The notes under the pieces are model-generated. The model saw only the letters and a program-made list of their open reading frames with translations. It was not told where the DNA came from and did no database searches. Of a stretch of 34,817 nucleotides of DNA, positions 20,143-30,221 are shown one piece after another; the first letter of the stretch is position 1, and each line of letters starts with the position of its first letter. A program made the position numbers and the translations under genes. Source of the DNA: CAZBGQ01 sp964491515 (GTDB lineage Bacteria; Patescibacteriota; Gracilibacteria; UBA1369; UBA12473); assembly GCA_964491515.1 (NCBI GenBank), contig CAZBGQ010000018.1:1-34817 (forward strand). Direction: 5' to 3'.

Positions 20143-23100
20143 ATGGGAAAACAAAAAAAAATAGCCCAGTCACTGAAACGAGGAGTTGCCATAGTTGCGA
20201 TTCTGGGACTGCTTTCGACAGTGTTTATTTCATTTGCCATTCCACGAGCGAGTGCTGATCTTGACCCTGATTTACCTGACTCGGTAAGCTCTTCTGCATG
20301 TGCCAATGATCCGAGTGGGCCGACCTGTAGTACTGATAATGTGAGCTCCTTCACTCAGTTTGAAGGATCTTTTGACGCACCGGATGCAAGTGGGTATGCC
20401 GAAGGCATCACTCAAACTAGTTCAGCCAGGGAGTTTATTGTAAATATTACTAACTTCGTACTGTCGTTTCTCGGACTAGCCGCCGTGATTGTCATCATAT
20501 ATGGAGGTTTCATGTATGTGACAGCAGCCGGCGAACAAGAACGCGCCGATAAAGGTAAAAAAAGTGTGCTTTATGCCGTGATCGGTATCGTCATTGTTCT
20601 CATCTCATTTGCACTGGTAAATACAATTATTACCGGAGCAGGCGGAGGAGCTTCTGGAGCCTCTGGCGGATCAGGAGGGCTTTATTCTTCCAGTTCAAAC
20701 GGGGCGGGAGTAAACTCTCAACGCTTACGAGACTTTAGAGCTGAGCAAGTGGATAAAGGCATCATACAAGTTATTGAAGATACTATTGATAGCTATGAAA
20801 CATACACCAATGTAAATGCTATTGTGACAGCTATGGTCAATGTCGGAAGATTTGATCAAGCTGGATTACGTGAAATGAAGGAAGGTTTCAATCTAATAAT
20901 GAGGGAAGTCGATCCATTCAGCAATACAGCAGATTCTGCCCAAAAAGCGTTACTACTACTTGATCGTTACATCACCTTTGATGTTAATCAAAAAATACGT
21001 AGTTTTGCGAGTATGGGAGGCTTACTAGAAGCCAATACATTAAAGGCAAGCCCGCTGCTAGCTCAAAATTTCCCTGCACTTCCTCCTCTTTCCAGTAATG
21101 AGCCACTCCCTGGTGACGGAGAAGCAAGCGAGGCCGAGCCAGCAGTAAATCCTCTCGATTTGAGCGACCCACATAGAATGGGTGAAGCAATCACCGCCTA
21201 CATTCAAGTATCGGCTCAAATTGCTCATGAAGAATTCAAAATAAGCATAGCAGAGCAAAAGCAAGAATTACTGGATCTTCAAGCAAGTTTTGGAGATCTT
21301 GAAAGTATGTCGAGTTTAATAGACAGCATAATTGCCGAACTTGATTCCTATATAACGGGGGCCTATAGCGAAAGAACGGCGACCGTTTACTTTTCACAGG
21401 CGGTGGATCTTCCAGATCTAGGCAGCCTACCAACGCCGTTGAATCCAGTTTCTTTTATTCTAGGATTTCCAGTACCACTGCCATTGCCTCCATTGCCGCC
21501 ACCGCCACCAATGCCACGTGGTGCGTATGAGGCGTTGGCACCAGCAGTTCCAGGTTCTACTACCTTTACTTATAAAACAGAACCTATTGGAGGAAGTAGA
21601 CAAATCGGATCGATCATTGAAATGCTCAATGAACTGTATAATCTACAAAAAGACCTTAAATACACCAGCGCGGTGATCACCGCCAATACCACTCAGGGAA
21701 ATGCGCCTTTGACCGTTACGTTCAATGGTTTGGATTCTTATGATCCTACGGAAAACACTGTGAGCGATGCTCAATACACGTGGGATCTGTTGGGAGATGG
21801 ATTCGGAGGCATGAGCGTACATGACACTCCAAGTGGGCCTGCTTCAATCGTAGCAGCGTCTACTGATAATCAAAGTGGATCGAACTCAAGTTACACTTAC
21901 ACACAGCCGGGGACTTACCGTGTTGGGTTACGAGTGGTCAGTAGTGATCCAGACAACATTGCGGCAGGAATAAATTATCTAAGTATTAAGGTAAACCCAC
22001 CTTCTTCGATCATCGATTTAAATGTGACCGGAGGATTATCGAATGTAACAACTCATATAGAAGAAAACCAACGAGTGGTCTCATTTACGGGAGAAGACGC
22101 GAAAGCAGGTCTTGCCTTTGATTCGAGTGCTACCACTGATGGCAACGGAAACTTAAATACGATTGTGAACTTTGACTTCGATTTTGGAGATGGTGAAACG
22201 TCTGACGGAGTGACTCCGGAAGTAACACATTATTACCAAGAAGAAGGAACTTATCGGATGGAACTTGAAGTGACCGATCAAAATGGAGTGAAGGATCGAC
22301 GACCACTAACCGTGATTGTCGCATCTCCCGCTGCTCATTTAGAAGCGTCACATGAACGTGCAGATATAGGTGACACAGTTACCTTTGATGCATCCGCCTC
22401 TCTTACAGATTTTGGTGCGATCAACAGTTACATTTGGGAAATTGAACGGATCGGAGATTCGTCTTTCAGCTATGGTCCAACATCCGGGGGCGAAGAATTT
22501 GAATACGAATTCTCACAACCTGGTGATTACATAGTCACGGTAGAAGTGACTGACAGTTCAGGACAGTCCAATGCCACGTCGCTCAATGTGACAATCAGTT
22601 CAAGTGAGCCAGTGGCAGCATTCGATTATGAACAAGGCAGCAGTGCCCGTCCAAATATTCTTACCTTTGATGGGACTAGTAGTTATGACCCTGATGAGGG
22701 AGATGACCTTACCCCGTTCTGGGCCATTGAAGAACAAGGTTATGAAAGTCTAGCTCAATTTATTGAGGGGACAGATTCAGCTTCATGGAAACCGGTGATT
22801 GAATTTTTTGAGCCAGGTGACTACACCATCTCATTAACAGTCAGTGATCAATATGAAGGAGACCTAAAGCAAACCAATATAATTACGAAAGAAGTTTCAG
22901 TAGATTCTGTACTTGCCATTGGGGTACGAAATACCGGGCAGACCGCCATATTCCTAAATGAGGAAGGAACCGCAGAAGTGGAATTAGAATTAAGCACGTC
23001 AACAGGACAGGCGTTTGAAATTAACTGGGGAGACGGAGGTGATGTTGAAACATTTTCAAACGGAAGTAGTAGCACTCTAGGTGGAGACAATCGATTCCAC

Positions 23101-25182
23101 GTATGGGGAATGGCTGGGCATAAATACAGTGAAGCCGGCACTTTCCACGTGAGCATCACGGTGCTCGATGCTGAAAATCACACCAACTCATTAACACGAA
23201 ATGTATACATCGGAAACGGGACAGAACCTATTCCTGTGCTCAATGCGTATATTGATAATGTTGAGGCACAAGACCCAAATAATGTGGAAGCCAATCGAAC
23301 AAATACTATCCGATTTGATGCGGGTGACTCAGTTGATTTGGATGGAAATCCTATCAATCAAACCGGTGCTTACAGTTGGGTTTTAGGAGACGGCACTCGA
23401 GCCACTGGGAAACAATTAACAAAGAGTTACGATGAGTTAGGAGACTTCGAAGTCACGCTCACAGTACGTTCTAGCGTTGATTCTTCAATCGCTGCAAGTA
23501 CAACCATTAATATAAGTATTACGGATGCAGCGCCTCAACTATTTGGAATGACCATTCAGCCTCAGAGCGAGGAAGCGATCACTCCATTGGTTGTAAAAGC
23601 CACCGCCAATGCTCATGATAGCGACGGTGAAATCACTCGTTATAAATTCTGGTATTACGATGTAAACAATTCATCTGAAACATTGGGTGAACAAATTTCA
23701 CTAACACCTGAAACATACTTAACTATCAATACCAAAGGAACGACAGGACAGGTTAATACCTACGCTTTTGCCGTGGAAATTACAGACAATGAAAACAACA
23801 CAGTGAGTTCGTTCGATGAAATACCGGCGGACCAAATGCCAACCATCGAAGTAGAAAATGGTCCTAACAATGCCCCTGAGGCTGACATTAGTGTTGATCG
23901 TACCAATGTAATGGTAGGGGAGACAGTGACCTTCACAAGCAATTCCTTTGACGAGGATGGAGAAATCGTAGAATACATATGGGACTTAGAAGGAGATGGA
24001 TTCTTCAATAACCCTTCAGTGAGCGAATCAACTATCTTGCATGAATACATAGAAACTCATCCAGAAGGAGTGCCAGTACGACTTAAGATCGTGGACAACA
24101 CAGGTGCAACCGATGTTTCAAACCCAATCCGAATTTATGTGGACAGCTTAACCCAAGATCCCATCGCTGCATTCCGATATGAGGTTGATGTATTGACTGT
24201 GACCCTCGTAAATAATTCCAGTGCGGACACAGAGAATAATGCAGAAATAGCGTCATATGCCTGGGATTTTGATACAAGCAAAGATGCAGATGGTGACGGA
24301 GATGGGTCCAACGACGTTGATTCAACGGAAGAAAATCCTAAACATATATATGAAAATTTTGGAGCACACACCGTTCAATTGACAGTGACCGATACTGAAG
24401 GAAACACTGACTCAGTGTCGAACATTGTTCAATTAATTGAAATAGCAGCACCTAAAGCCGGATTCAAATATGAGGTAGTGAATGATCTGGCTGTTCAGTT
24501 CGAAAACGTCTCAATCCCTGGAGATGAGGATGCAGCACCGATTGAAACATACAAATGGGATTTCGATGCAGATGGAATCACAGATTCAGATCAACGAGAA
24601 CCTCGGTTCGAGTTTAGCGACTATGGAACCTACCAAACAATGCTTATCGTTACCGATGCATTGGATCGCTCCGATGATTACACCAAGACAGTGACCATCG
24701 AGGAACCGGAGCCAGAAGAACTAGTCGCGTTTCTCACTACCGTCCCTGCCGGAGATCCCAGCCGAGGAGGAGATATCTACTTAGAAGGGGAAAGTGGAAA
24801 TGTGACCTTTAGCTATCGATCTAAGGATGGAGTGGGTGAGGTCAAGTATTGTATTGATAAAAATGTCTTCTTTGACACCGATGGAAACGGGGAAAAGGAT
24901 GACGATTGTGACAACCCATCCGGCCAAGCCGGAAGCTGGAAGACAAGCTTCAGTAAAGACTGGGGAATGATTGTCGTAAAAATGACCGCAAAAGATGAAT
25001 TGGAACGAGAATATACTGTTACTAAACAAATTTTCTTTGAAAATCCTGCGGCAAACATGGGCGGAACCAGTTTACTCCCAGTTAGTACAATGGAAGGACT
25101 TTACATTTTGCTCACAGCATTGGGCTTTACACTATTAGGCGCGAAACTTTATACTCGAAAGCAAGAAGAAACGTCTCTCTAA
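20143..25182 (+). CDS. Giant pilin-PKD surface protein (1679 aa)
   Basis: The order is: signal peptide or anchor (about 14-33, ASA near 38); one VirB2-like pilin hairpin (94-166, loop AGEQERADKGKK); a Gly/Ser linker; a helical region (195-430); a proline-rich stretch (about 442-460); about ten PKD or PKD-like beta-sandwich domains (about 506-1524); a further domain with Asp/Gly-rich calcium-binding-like loops and two cysteines (1525-1645); and a C-terminal hydrophobic helix (about 1652-1670) followed by TRKQ. Several PKD units keep the WDF/WDL-GDG and GTY-x-V-x-L-x-V-x-D patterns; others are eroded. PKD arrays usually form extended extracellular stalks that bind proteins or sugars. The protein would span or leave the membrane and project a long stalk (inference). 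LPVST before the last helix recalls a sorting signal but is not a true LPxTG. Confidence 0.88.
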   Translation: MGKQKKIAQSLKRGVAIVAILGLLSTVFISFAIPRASADLDPDLPDSVSSSACANDPSGPTCSTDNVSSFTQFEGSFDAPDASGYAEGITQTSSAREFIVNITNFVLSFLGLAAVIVIIYGGFMYVTAAGEQERADKGKKSVLYAVIGIVIVLISFALVNTIITGAGGGASGASGGSGGLYSSSSNGAGVNSQRLRDFRAEQVDKGIIQVIEDTIDSYETYTNVNAIVTAMVNVGRFDQAGLREMKEGFNLIMREVDPFSNTADSAQKALLLLDRYITFDVNQKIRSFASMGGLLEANTLKASPLLAQNFPALPPLSSNEPLPGDGEASEAEPAVNPLDLSDPHRMGEAITAYIQVSAQIAHEEFKISIAEQKQELLDLQASFGDLESMSSLIDSIIAELDSYITGAYSERTATVYFSQAVDLPDLGSLPTPLNPVSFILGFPVPLPLPPLPPPPPMPRGAYEALAPAVPGSTTFTYKTEPIGGSRQIGSIIEMLNELYNLQKDLKYTSAVITANTTQGNAPLTVTFNGLDSYDPTENTVSDAQYTWDLLGDGFGGMSVHDTPSGPASIVAASTDNQSGSNSSYTYTQPGTYRVGLRVVSSDPDNIAAGINYLSIKVNPPSSIIDLNVTGGLSNVTTHIEENQRVVSFTGEDAKAGLAFDSSATTDGNGNLNTIVNFDFDFGDGETSDGVTPEVTHYYQEEGTYRMELEVTDQNGVKDRRPLTVIVASPAAHLEASHERADIGDTVTFDASASLTDFGAINSYIWEIERIGDSSFSYGPTSGGEEFEYEFSQPGDYIVTVEVTDSSGQSNATSLNVTISSSEPVAAFDYEQGSSARPNILTFDGTSSYDPDEGDDLTPFWAIEEQGYESLAQFIEGTDSASWKPVIEFFEPGDYTISLTVSDQYEGDLKQTNIITKEVSVDSVLAIGVRNTGQTAIFLNEEGTAEVELELSTSTGQAFEINWGDGGDVETFSNGSSSTLGGDNRFHVWGMAGHKYSEAGTFHVSITVLDAENHTNSLTRNVYIGNGTEPIPVLNAYIDNVEAQDPNNVEANRTNTIRFDAGDSVDLDGNPINQTGAYSWVLGDGTRATGKQLTKSYDELGDFEVTLTVRSSVDSSIAASTTINISITDAAPQLFGMTIQPQSEEAITPLVVKATANAHDSDGEITRYKFWYYDVNNSSETLGEQISLTPETYLTINTKGTTGQVNTYAFAVEITDNENNTVSSFDEIPADQMPTIEVENGPNNAPEADISVDRTNVMVGETVTFTSNSFDEDGEIVEYIWDLEGDGFFNNPSVSESTILHEYIETHPEGVPVRLKIVDNTGATDVSNPIRIYVDSLTQDPIAAFRYEVDVLTVTLVNNSSADTENNAEIASYAWDFDTSKDADGDGDGSNDVDSTEENPKHIYENFGAHTVQLTVTDTEGNTDSVSNIVQLIEIAAPKAGFKYEVVNDLAVQFENVSIPGDEDAAPIETYKWDFDADGITDSDQREPRFEFSDYGTYQTMLIVTDALDRSDDYTKTVTIEEPEPEELVAFLTTVPAGDPSRGGDIYLEGESGNVTFSYRSKDGVGEVKYCIDKNVFFDTDGNGEKDDDCDNPSGQAGSWKTSFSKDWGMIVVKMTAKDELEREYTVTKQIFFENPAANMGGTSLLPVSTMEGLYILLTALGFTLLGAKLYTRKQEETSL

Positions 25183-25193
25183 CTCCCTCCCAC

Positions 25194-27515
25194 ATGTCAG
25201 ACGACAACCCAGTGATACCAGAATCGCAACCTGAACAACCGGCTCAGCCGGTTCAACCTCCGGCTCCAGCAACGCCACCAGTGACAGCTCCGGCTCCTCA
25301 GCCAGCGCCAGCACCTGCCGTTGCGCCTCAAGTTCCAGCGCCTGCCGCGGCACCCGCCGCTCCAGCAGCCGCACCGGCCGGCCCTGCTCCAGAATTAGGA
25401 GCTGATCAACTTGCCGCCGAAAAGAAGGCCGCGATTGTTGATGCCAAAAAACAAGCAATTCGTGCAAAGGGCGCTAAAAAACGTCTGATCCTTAAATTAG
25501 TAGGAGCTTTCTTTTTCGTGATGTTGCTCGTATTTGCTGTCACCTTTGTGATGCTTGGAAGCAACACCGGAGGAGGTTCGAATCCATTACTTCAACTATT
25601 TGGCTTGAGTGAAGAACAACTTTATCCATTCTTAATTAATATGGTGAACATATTGTTTGGATTGGCAAACTTCATCGCCTTTATATTCGGAGGAATTGGT
25701 CTGGCAAAAGTTGCAATGTCTAAAAAAGATGAAAAGATAAAAAAGAAAAAAGGTCTCATCACCATGTCTATTGGAATGGGATTATTCATAGTGATTTCGA
25801 TTGTGTGGGCCGGTTCATATTTCTACCTTCAAGATTTGAAGGCACAGTATTTACGCACCACTCAGGGAGAAGTTCAATATGTTTTAACCGATCCTGTTGA
25901 TACCAATAACTTAAGCGCTCCCGCTACAATTGAATTTGATGCAACAGAACTACCCGTTGATGCTCGAAAATTCACTATTATCTCGTATGCATGGGATTTC
26001 GGAGATGAATCTACTGCGACTGGTTCCAAGGTTTCACACCGTTATACCGCCAAAGGAGAAGAAGATGGACGTTATATTGTAGAACTCACCGTTGCTTATC
26101 GAGACAAGGCCACTAGCGAAGAAGCTGAAGAGATTTTCACTGTGGATGTTGTGTTTGCTAATGAAAAAGTGAATGCGGCCTTTAGTGCCGATCCTTCTAC
26201 TGGATCTATTCCATTAGTGGTTCAGTTCGATGCATCAGAAAGTATTGATCCGGATGGAGAAATTTCTGAATACGAATGGGACTTAGATGGAGATGGGAAA
26301 TACGATGATGGGGATGAAGAACAGGTTGAATACACCTATGATAAATTCGGGACCTATACCGTAAAACTTCGAGTTACAGATAACAATGGAGAAAGCGATG
26401 TGGAGGAAATGGACATTGTAGTGGACGAAGGGCAGCTACCAACCGCTGAGATAGATGTAGATCTTGAGGATGAAGGCACCGCCTTTGCCAATGAAACGTA
26501 CATTTTCAAAGCGAACAATGCATCCAGTCCGAATGGGTCTGTTACAAAATATGAATGGGATTTCGGAGATGGGACAACTACCACCAAGAACAAGACAGCA
26601 CAGCATGAATTTGTGAAAGCTGGCACCTACACCATCACGTTGACATTGATAGATGAAGACGATGAGAAGGGAACCGTAACAATGGAAGTTGAGGTTGAGG
26701 ATGAAGCCTCCGCCCCTGTACCAGTAATCATGACCGATCAAACATGGTCAACTGAGGCAGAAAATGAAATTCGAGGAGAAGTACCGCTCACCGTTAAGTT
26801 TACTTCTGATAGCACCGATCCAGATGACGATATTGTGAATGTAGAATGGGATTTGGATGGAGACAACACTGTGGATGAAGCGAGCGATTCTGCTGAATTT
26901 ACTTATCAAGATGCTGGAACTTACAAAGTCACATTATATCTAGAAGATGCTGAAGGTCACACAAGTGAAACCAGCATTAATATTGTGGCGGATGCTCAAG
27001 GTTTAAACGCCCAGGTTACTGCTGACACTTTAAATGGAGAAGTCCCGCTCACGATTAGATTTGATGCTTCCGGTTCAAGTTATCCTGACGGTAGCATCGT
27101 GAACTATTTCTGGGATTTTGGAGATGGAACCACCCGCTATGATAAAGCTCAATTGAACTACACATTCACTGCAGTGGGCACTCATGAAGTCATACTTAAA
27201 GCGATCTCAGCCGATGGAACTGAAGCCACTGATACCTTGTTTATCAATGTGTTACCTGTCTCACTCGCAGCATGTTTCGACTCAAATGTTGATTCAGGAA
27301 AAGCTCCGGTCGTCGCTACGTTCAATCCAAGCTGTTCTACTGGGACGGTGGCCAATTGGCGCTGGGACTTTGGAGATGGAAGCGTAAACTATATCCGAAA
27401 ACCGACCCACACGTTTGAAACGCCAGGTACCTACACCGTCACCTTGACTGTTGAAGACACAGAAGGATTTTCGAATACCTTCTCGCAGCCAATGTCAGTG
27501 TATGGGGATAACTAA
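25194..27515 (+). CDS. Membrane-anchored PKD-repeat protein (773 aa)
   Basis: Residues 1-78 are Pro/Ala-rich and probably cytoplasmic. Hydrophobic helices lie at about 99-121, 143-172 and 187-208; the second and third form a hairpin with a strongly basic loop (SKKDEKIKKKK), similar in layout to the pilin units of the upstream genes. Six PKD domains follow (about 215-770). Most keep W-D-F-G-D-G or W-D-L-D-G-D-G and G-T-Y-x-V-x-L. The C-terminal domains should lie outside the cell. It starts 11 bases after the giant PKD gene, with a pyrimidine-rich spacer instead of a Shine-Dalgarno, and is probably cotranscribed with it. An adhesin or stalk component is the likeliest role (inference). Confidence 0.87.
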   Translation: MSDDNPVIPESQPEQPAQPVQPPAPATPPVTAPAPQPAPAPAVAPQVPAPAAAPAAPAAAPAGPAPELGADQLAAEKKAAIVDAKKQAIRAKGAKKRLILKLVGAFFFVMLLVFAVTFVMLGSNTGGGSNPLLQLFGLSEEQLYPFLINMVNILFGLANFIAFIFGGIGLAKVAMSKKDEKIKKKKGLITMSIGMGLFIVISIVWAGSYFYLQDLKAQYLRTTQGEVQYVLTDPVDTNNLSAPATIEFDATELPVDARKFTIISYAWDFGDESTATGSKVSHRYTAKGEEDGRYIVELTVAYRDKATSEEAEEIFTVDVVFANEKVNAAFSADPSTGSIPLVVQFDASESIDPDGEISEYEWDLDGDGKYDDGDEEQVEYTYDKFGTYTVKLRVTDNNGESDVEEMDIVVDEGQLPTAEIDVDLEDEGTAFANETYIFKANNASSPNGSVTKYEWDFGDGTTTTKNKTAQHEFVKAGTYTITLTLIDEDDEKGTVTMEVEVEDEASAPVPVIMTDQTWSTEAENEIRGEVPLTVKFTSDSTDPDDDIVNVEWDLDGDNTVDEASDSAEFTYQDAGTYKVTLYLEDAEGHTSETSINIVADAQGLNAQVTADTLNGEVPLTIRFDASGSSYPDGSIVNYFWDFGDGTTRYDKAQLNYTFTAVGTHEVILKAISADGTEATDTLFINVLPVSLAACFDSNVDSGKAPVVATFNPSCSTGTVANWRWDFGDGSVNYIRKPTHTFETPGTYTVTLTVEDTEGFSNTFSQPMSVYGDN

Positions 27516-27536
27516 ATTCCAAGAACAAAAATAAAA

Positions 27537-28148
27537 ATGGAAGCAAGAGAATTCAATGTTGAGGATATTAAGGAGCAAGTAAGGGGGAATCGTCTAACAA
27601 TGGGGGCTAAAGATAGCCTAATCTTTAATTTGAGAGTACCAGGAGGAGAGGGCCCAATTATAGGTGTCTCAGAAGAGGATAAAGTACATATAGAGGCAAT
27701 ATTTGATGAGCTGATTGATGAGGTTAGTCTGATTGTCTGTGAAAGTTCTCAGGATTTGCCTGTGGATCAAACCGATAGAGGGAAATGGAAAAAAGACATT
27801 GCAAATGCAGCAAATAGGCTAATTGGTGATGAGCCGAAGTGGGTGGCCATGACTGAAAAATATAAAACAAAAATCAATGAAAAAGGATACGATGGTTTTC
27901 TCTTGGAAAGAGCTCTACTTAGAAATATTTCTCAAGCAGCACAAATCGCAGCTTGTTATAAATTAGGAATTAATCCAGAAGAGTTAGTCATGACTGATGA
28001 CGAGTGGAGAGCCGGAGCAGATAAGGATATGCTTGAAATCGCTATGGGTGGAGGGCGAATAGTCGAATGTGAGGATGAATTACCCTCAGCATCGGCAATG
28101 CTTGCAATTGTGCAGGATAAACGACCCCCAGTTGATTTTGATGTCTAA
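27537..28148 (+). CDS. Hypothetical soluble protein (203 aa)
   Basis: Not recognised. The protein is acidic and predicted alpha/beta, with no signal peptide or membrane segment, unlike the surface proteins just upstream. It starts 21 bases after the PKD gene, with an A-rich leader and no Shine-Dalgarno, so it may be read from that transcript. It is convergent with the lyase gene and the stop codons overlap in CTAA (28145-28148). I looked for a relic of a neighbouring gene end near 27516-27540 and found none. Function unknown. Confidence 0.7.
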   Translation: MEAREFNVEDIKEQVRGNRLTMGAKDSLIFNLRVPGGEGPIIGVSEEDKVHIEAIFDELIDEVSLIVCESSQDLPVDQTDRGKWKKDIANAANRLIGDEPKWVAMTEKYKTKINEKGYDGFLLERALLRNISQAAQIAACYKLGINPEELVMTDDEWRAGADKDMLEIAMGGGRIVECEDELPSASAMLAIVQDKRPPVDFDV

Positions 28149-29578
28149 GTTTTCTTCAGTTTCTTAATCAACTTTTGATCAATCAAGCCTGGCTTGACCA
28201 TTTTCCCTGGAGACAAGAGGCGATCCAAGGTTTTTTCCGGCATCAGTTTTTTTGAAGCCACGACATCGCGCAAAGGTTGACCAGAGGCAGCCGCCTCTTT
28301 TACTAATGCAGCTACTTTATAGTAGCCAAGGGTAGGGGCAAGAGCGGTGGCTGTCACAAGACTACTGTTGAAGTTCCCAGAAACTTTTGCCTCATTGACA
28401 TGGATATCATCCACGCAATCCTCACGGAACATGGCGATACCATAAGTAAGGATTTGAGTCGATTGAAGAATATTCCACATAATGATAGGAGTGTGCCAGT
28501 TGAGCTGAAGTTGGCCGTTTTGGGCCCCGAGTGAAACCGTGTGATCATTGCCCATTACTTGGCAGCAAATCATATTGAGACATTCAGGTGTGGAAGGATT
28601 GACTTTGCCAGGCATAATAGAAGAACCTGGCTCTACTTCTGGAATATTAATTTCATTTAGGATAGAAGAAGAAAGTATACGAATGTCATTGGCAATAGAC
28701 TGAAGTTCGGCGGCAACCGCGCGCAACGAGGATGAAGCTTTGAGTAACGCAGAATGACCCCGCGTGGTTTCCATAAAATTTGGTGCGAGTTTGAGTTTGA
28801 AGCCACTGAGCTTGGAAAGGTTAGAAACCATGGCTTTTGAGAAACCAGGCAACGTGTTGATACCGGTTCCGATGGCAGTTCCTCCTATCCCGAGAATAGA
28901 GAGTGATTTTTCTGATTCCTGAACTGTTTTTAGAAGTGTTCTGAGCGTGGATGCATACGCCTTGAATTCCTGGCCGACTGTCATAGGAACTGCTGTTTCC
29001 AGGTGGGTACGACCGATTTTAAGAAGATCGGCATGGCGCTTGGCAATCGCATCAAATGATTCGGAAAGTGAGATAATTTCTTCCTTGAGAAATTGAAAAC
29101 CCATGAGTATCGATAGGCGAGTGACTGTGGGAATGACGTCATTGGACGACTGTGCCATATTCACATGATTGTTGGGGTGAACGTACTTGTAGGAACCCTT
29201 TGGAGCTTTGAGCAGTTCATTGGCGCGATTGGCAATGATTTCATTCGCATTCATATTGAAAGGAGTGCCGGCCCCAGCTTGGAATATATCCAAACCAAAC
29301 TGATCATCAAATGCACCATCCATGAATTCGCGGGCAGCTTGTTCGATGGCCTTGGATTCTTTAACAGGGAGTTGCTTTAGATCTCGGTTGACTTGAACGG
29401 CCGCTAGTTTGACCATTCCAAGTGCGTGTCGAAACAATGTCGGAGCGGTAAAACCACTGATCTGAAAGTTTGCCAATGCACGCGTGGTGAACGATCCATA
29501 ATAAGCATTCTTGGGAACGTTAACCGACCCAAGCGCGTCATATTCTGTGCGAAATGTTGACATTTTTTTCTTTTTCAT
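28145..29578 (-). CDS. Aspartate ammonia-lyase (or class II fumarase-like lyase)
   Basis: The protein belongs to the aspartase/fumarase superfamily; aspartase splits aspartate into fumarate and ammonia. The 477-aa length fits. Signatures are the N-terminal R-x-E-x-D-x-LG-x-VNVP, AGTPFNMNANEIIANRANE, NNHVNMAQSSND, GRTHLETAVPMTVGQEF, IGGTAIGTGIN, and the superfamily loop GSSIMPGKVNPSTPE. The PSTPE ending and the NMNANE region look closer to AspA than to FumC, so aspartase is preferred but not certain. A TAGTAT -10 box six bases before the ATG suggests a leaderless message; an internal ATG at 29563 is the alternative start. It lies downstream of the rRNA-methylase operon but has its own promoter. 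Confidence 0.85.
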   Translation of the reverse strand: MKKKKMSTFRTEYDALGSVNVPKNAYYGSFTTRALANFQISGFTAPTLFRHALGMVKLAAVQVNRDLKQLPVKESKAIEQAAREFMDGAFDDQFGLDIFQAGAGTPFNMNANEIIANRANELLKAPKGSYKYVHPNNHVNMAQSSNDVIPTVTRLSILMGFQFLKEEIISLSESFDAIAKRHADLLKIGRTHLETAVPMTVGQEFKAYASTLRTLLKTVQESEKSLSILGIGGTAIGTGINTLPGFSKAMVSNLSKLSGFKLKLAPNFMETTRGHSALLKASSSLRAVAAELQSIANDIRILSSSILNEINIPEVEPGSSIMPGKVNPSTPECLNMICCQVMGNDHTVSLGAQNGQLQLNWHTPIIMWNILQSTQILTYGIAMFREDCVDDIHVNEAKVSGNFNSSLVTATALAPTLGYYKVAALVKEAAASGQPLRDVVASKKLMPEKTLDRLLSPGKMVKPGLIDQKLIKKLKKT

Positions 29579-29584
29579 AAAGAT

Positions 29585-29613
29585 ATACTACCTCGAACTG
29601 AGAGAGGAGTGAA
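29585..29613 (-). promoter_or_regulatory. Probable leaderless promoter of the lyase gene
   Basis: Minus strand: TTCACT (29608-29613), 17-bp spacer, TAGTAT (29585-29590), then six bases to the ATG at 29578. TAGTAT and ATCTTTATG recur in the polX promoter. Confidence 0.55.
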
Positions 29614-29624
29614 GTAAAAATTAG

Positions 29625-30221
29625 TTAGGAAACTTGTCCTTTAAATCCAGATCCTACAATATACGTTTCACGACTGCGATCACGGCACGCTTCTGGTTTG
29701 AAGCATTTAACCTTTTTGAATTGCTTCTTGGCACGCGCCACAACCTCTTGAAATTCTTCTCCTTGAAATATTTTAGTGATCACATAGCCGCCTTTTCTTA
29801 AGTGAAGTTCACAAAAATCCAGGACTGAATGGTTGAGCTCCGCGGAATGATAGGCGTCGGCATCATGACGACCGGTAGTTTTGGGAGCCAAATCTGCCAC
29901 CACACCATGTACCGGCTTTTTCATAAGAGAAAGCATGAGAGCCTCATTGGTAATATCAGCCTGATGGATACTTACATTGTCTGCGATAGGATCAATTTCC
30001 TGGAGATCAAAAGCATAGGCATGGCCGCTGGGACTAATTAGCTTGGACAATTTCTGAGTCCAGCTTCCAGGGGCAGCCCCCAAGTCAGCCACCACATGCC
30101 CTGGCTTGATCAACTTAAATTTCTTTTGAATTGCATCAAGCTTAAAAACACTGCGAGCCCGGAAACCTTGTTCTTGGGCCATTGTATAGAATTTGTCGCG
30201 AATGATGTACGGTTTGCTCAT
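29625..30221 (-). CDS. rlmE: 23S rRNA (uridine 2'-O)-methyltransferase RlmE/FtsJ family
   Basis: RlmE methylates the ribose of U2552 in the 23S A-loop using S-adenosylmethionine, late in 50S assembly. The 198-aa length is typical. The SAM site is ADLGAAPGSW (45-54). The catalytic K-D-K-E set is visible as Lys27 (RSVFKL), Asp110 (VVADLAP), Lys150 (ITKIFQG) and Glu185 (RSRETYIV). The start codon overlaps the stop of the upstream release-factor-like gene (ATGA), so translation is coupled. Confidence 0.95.
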   Translation of the reverse strand: MSKPYIIRDKFYTMAQEQGFRARSVFKLDAIQKKFKLIKPGHVVADLGAAPGSWTQKLSKLISPSGHAYAFDLQEIDPIADNVSIHQADITNEALMLSLMKKPVHGVVADLAPKTTGRHDADAYHSAELNHSVLDFCELHLRKGGYVITKIFQGEEFQEVVARAKKQFKKVKCFKPEACRDRSRETYIVGSGFKGQVS

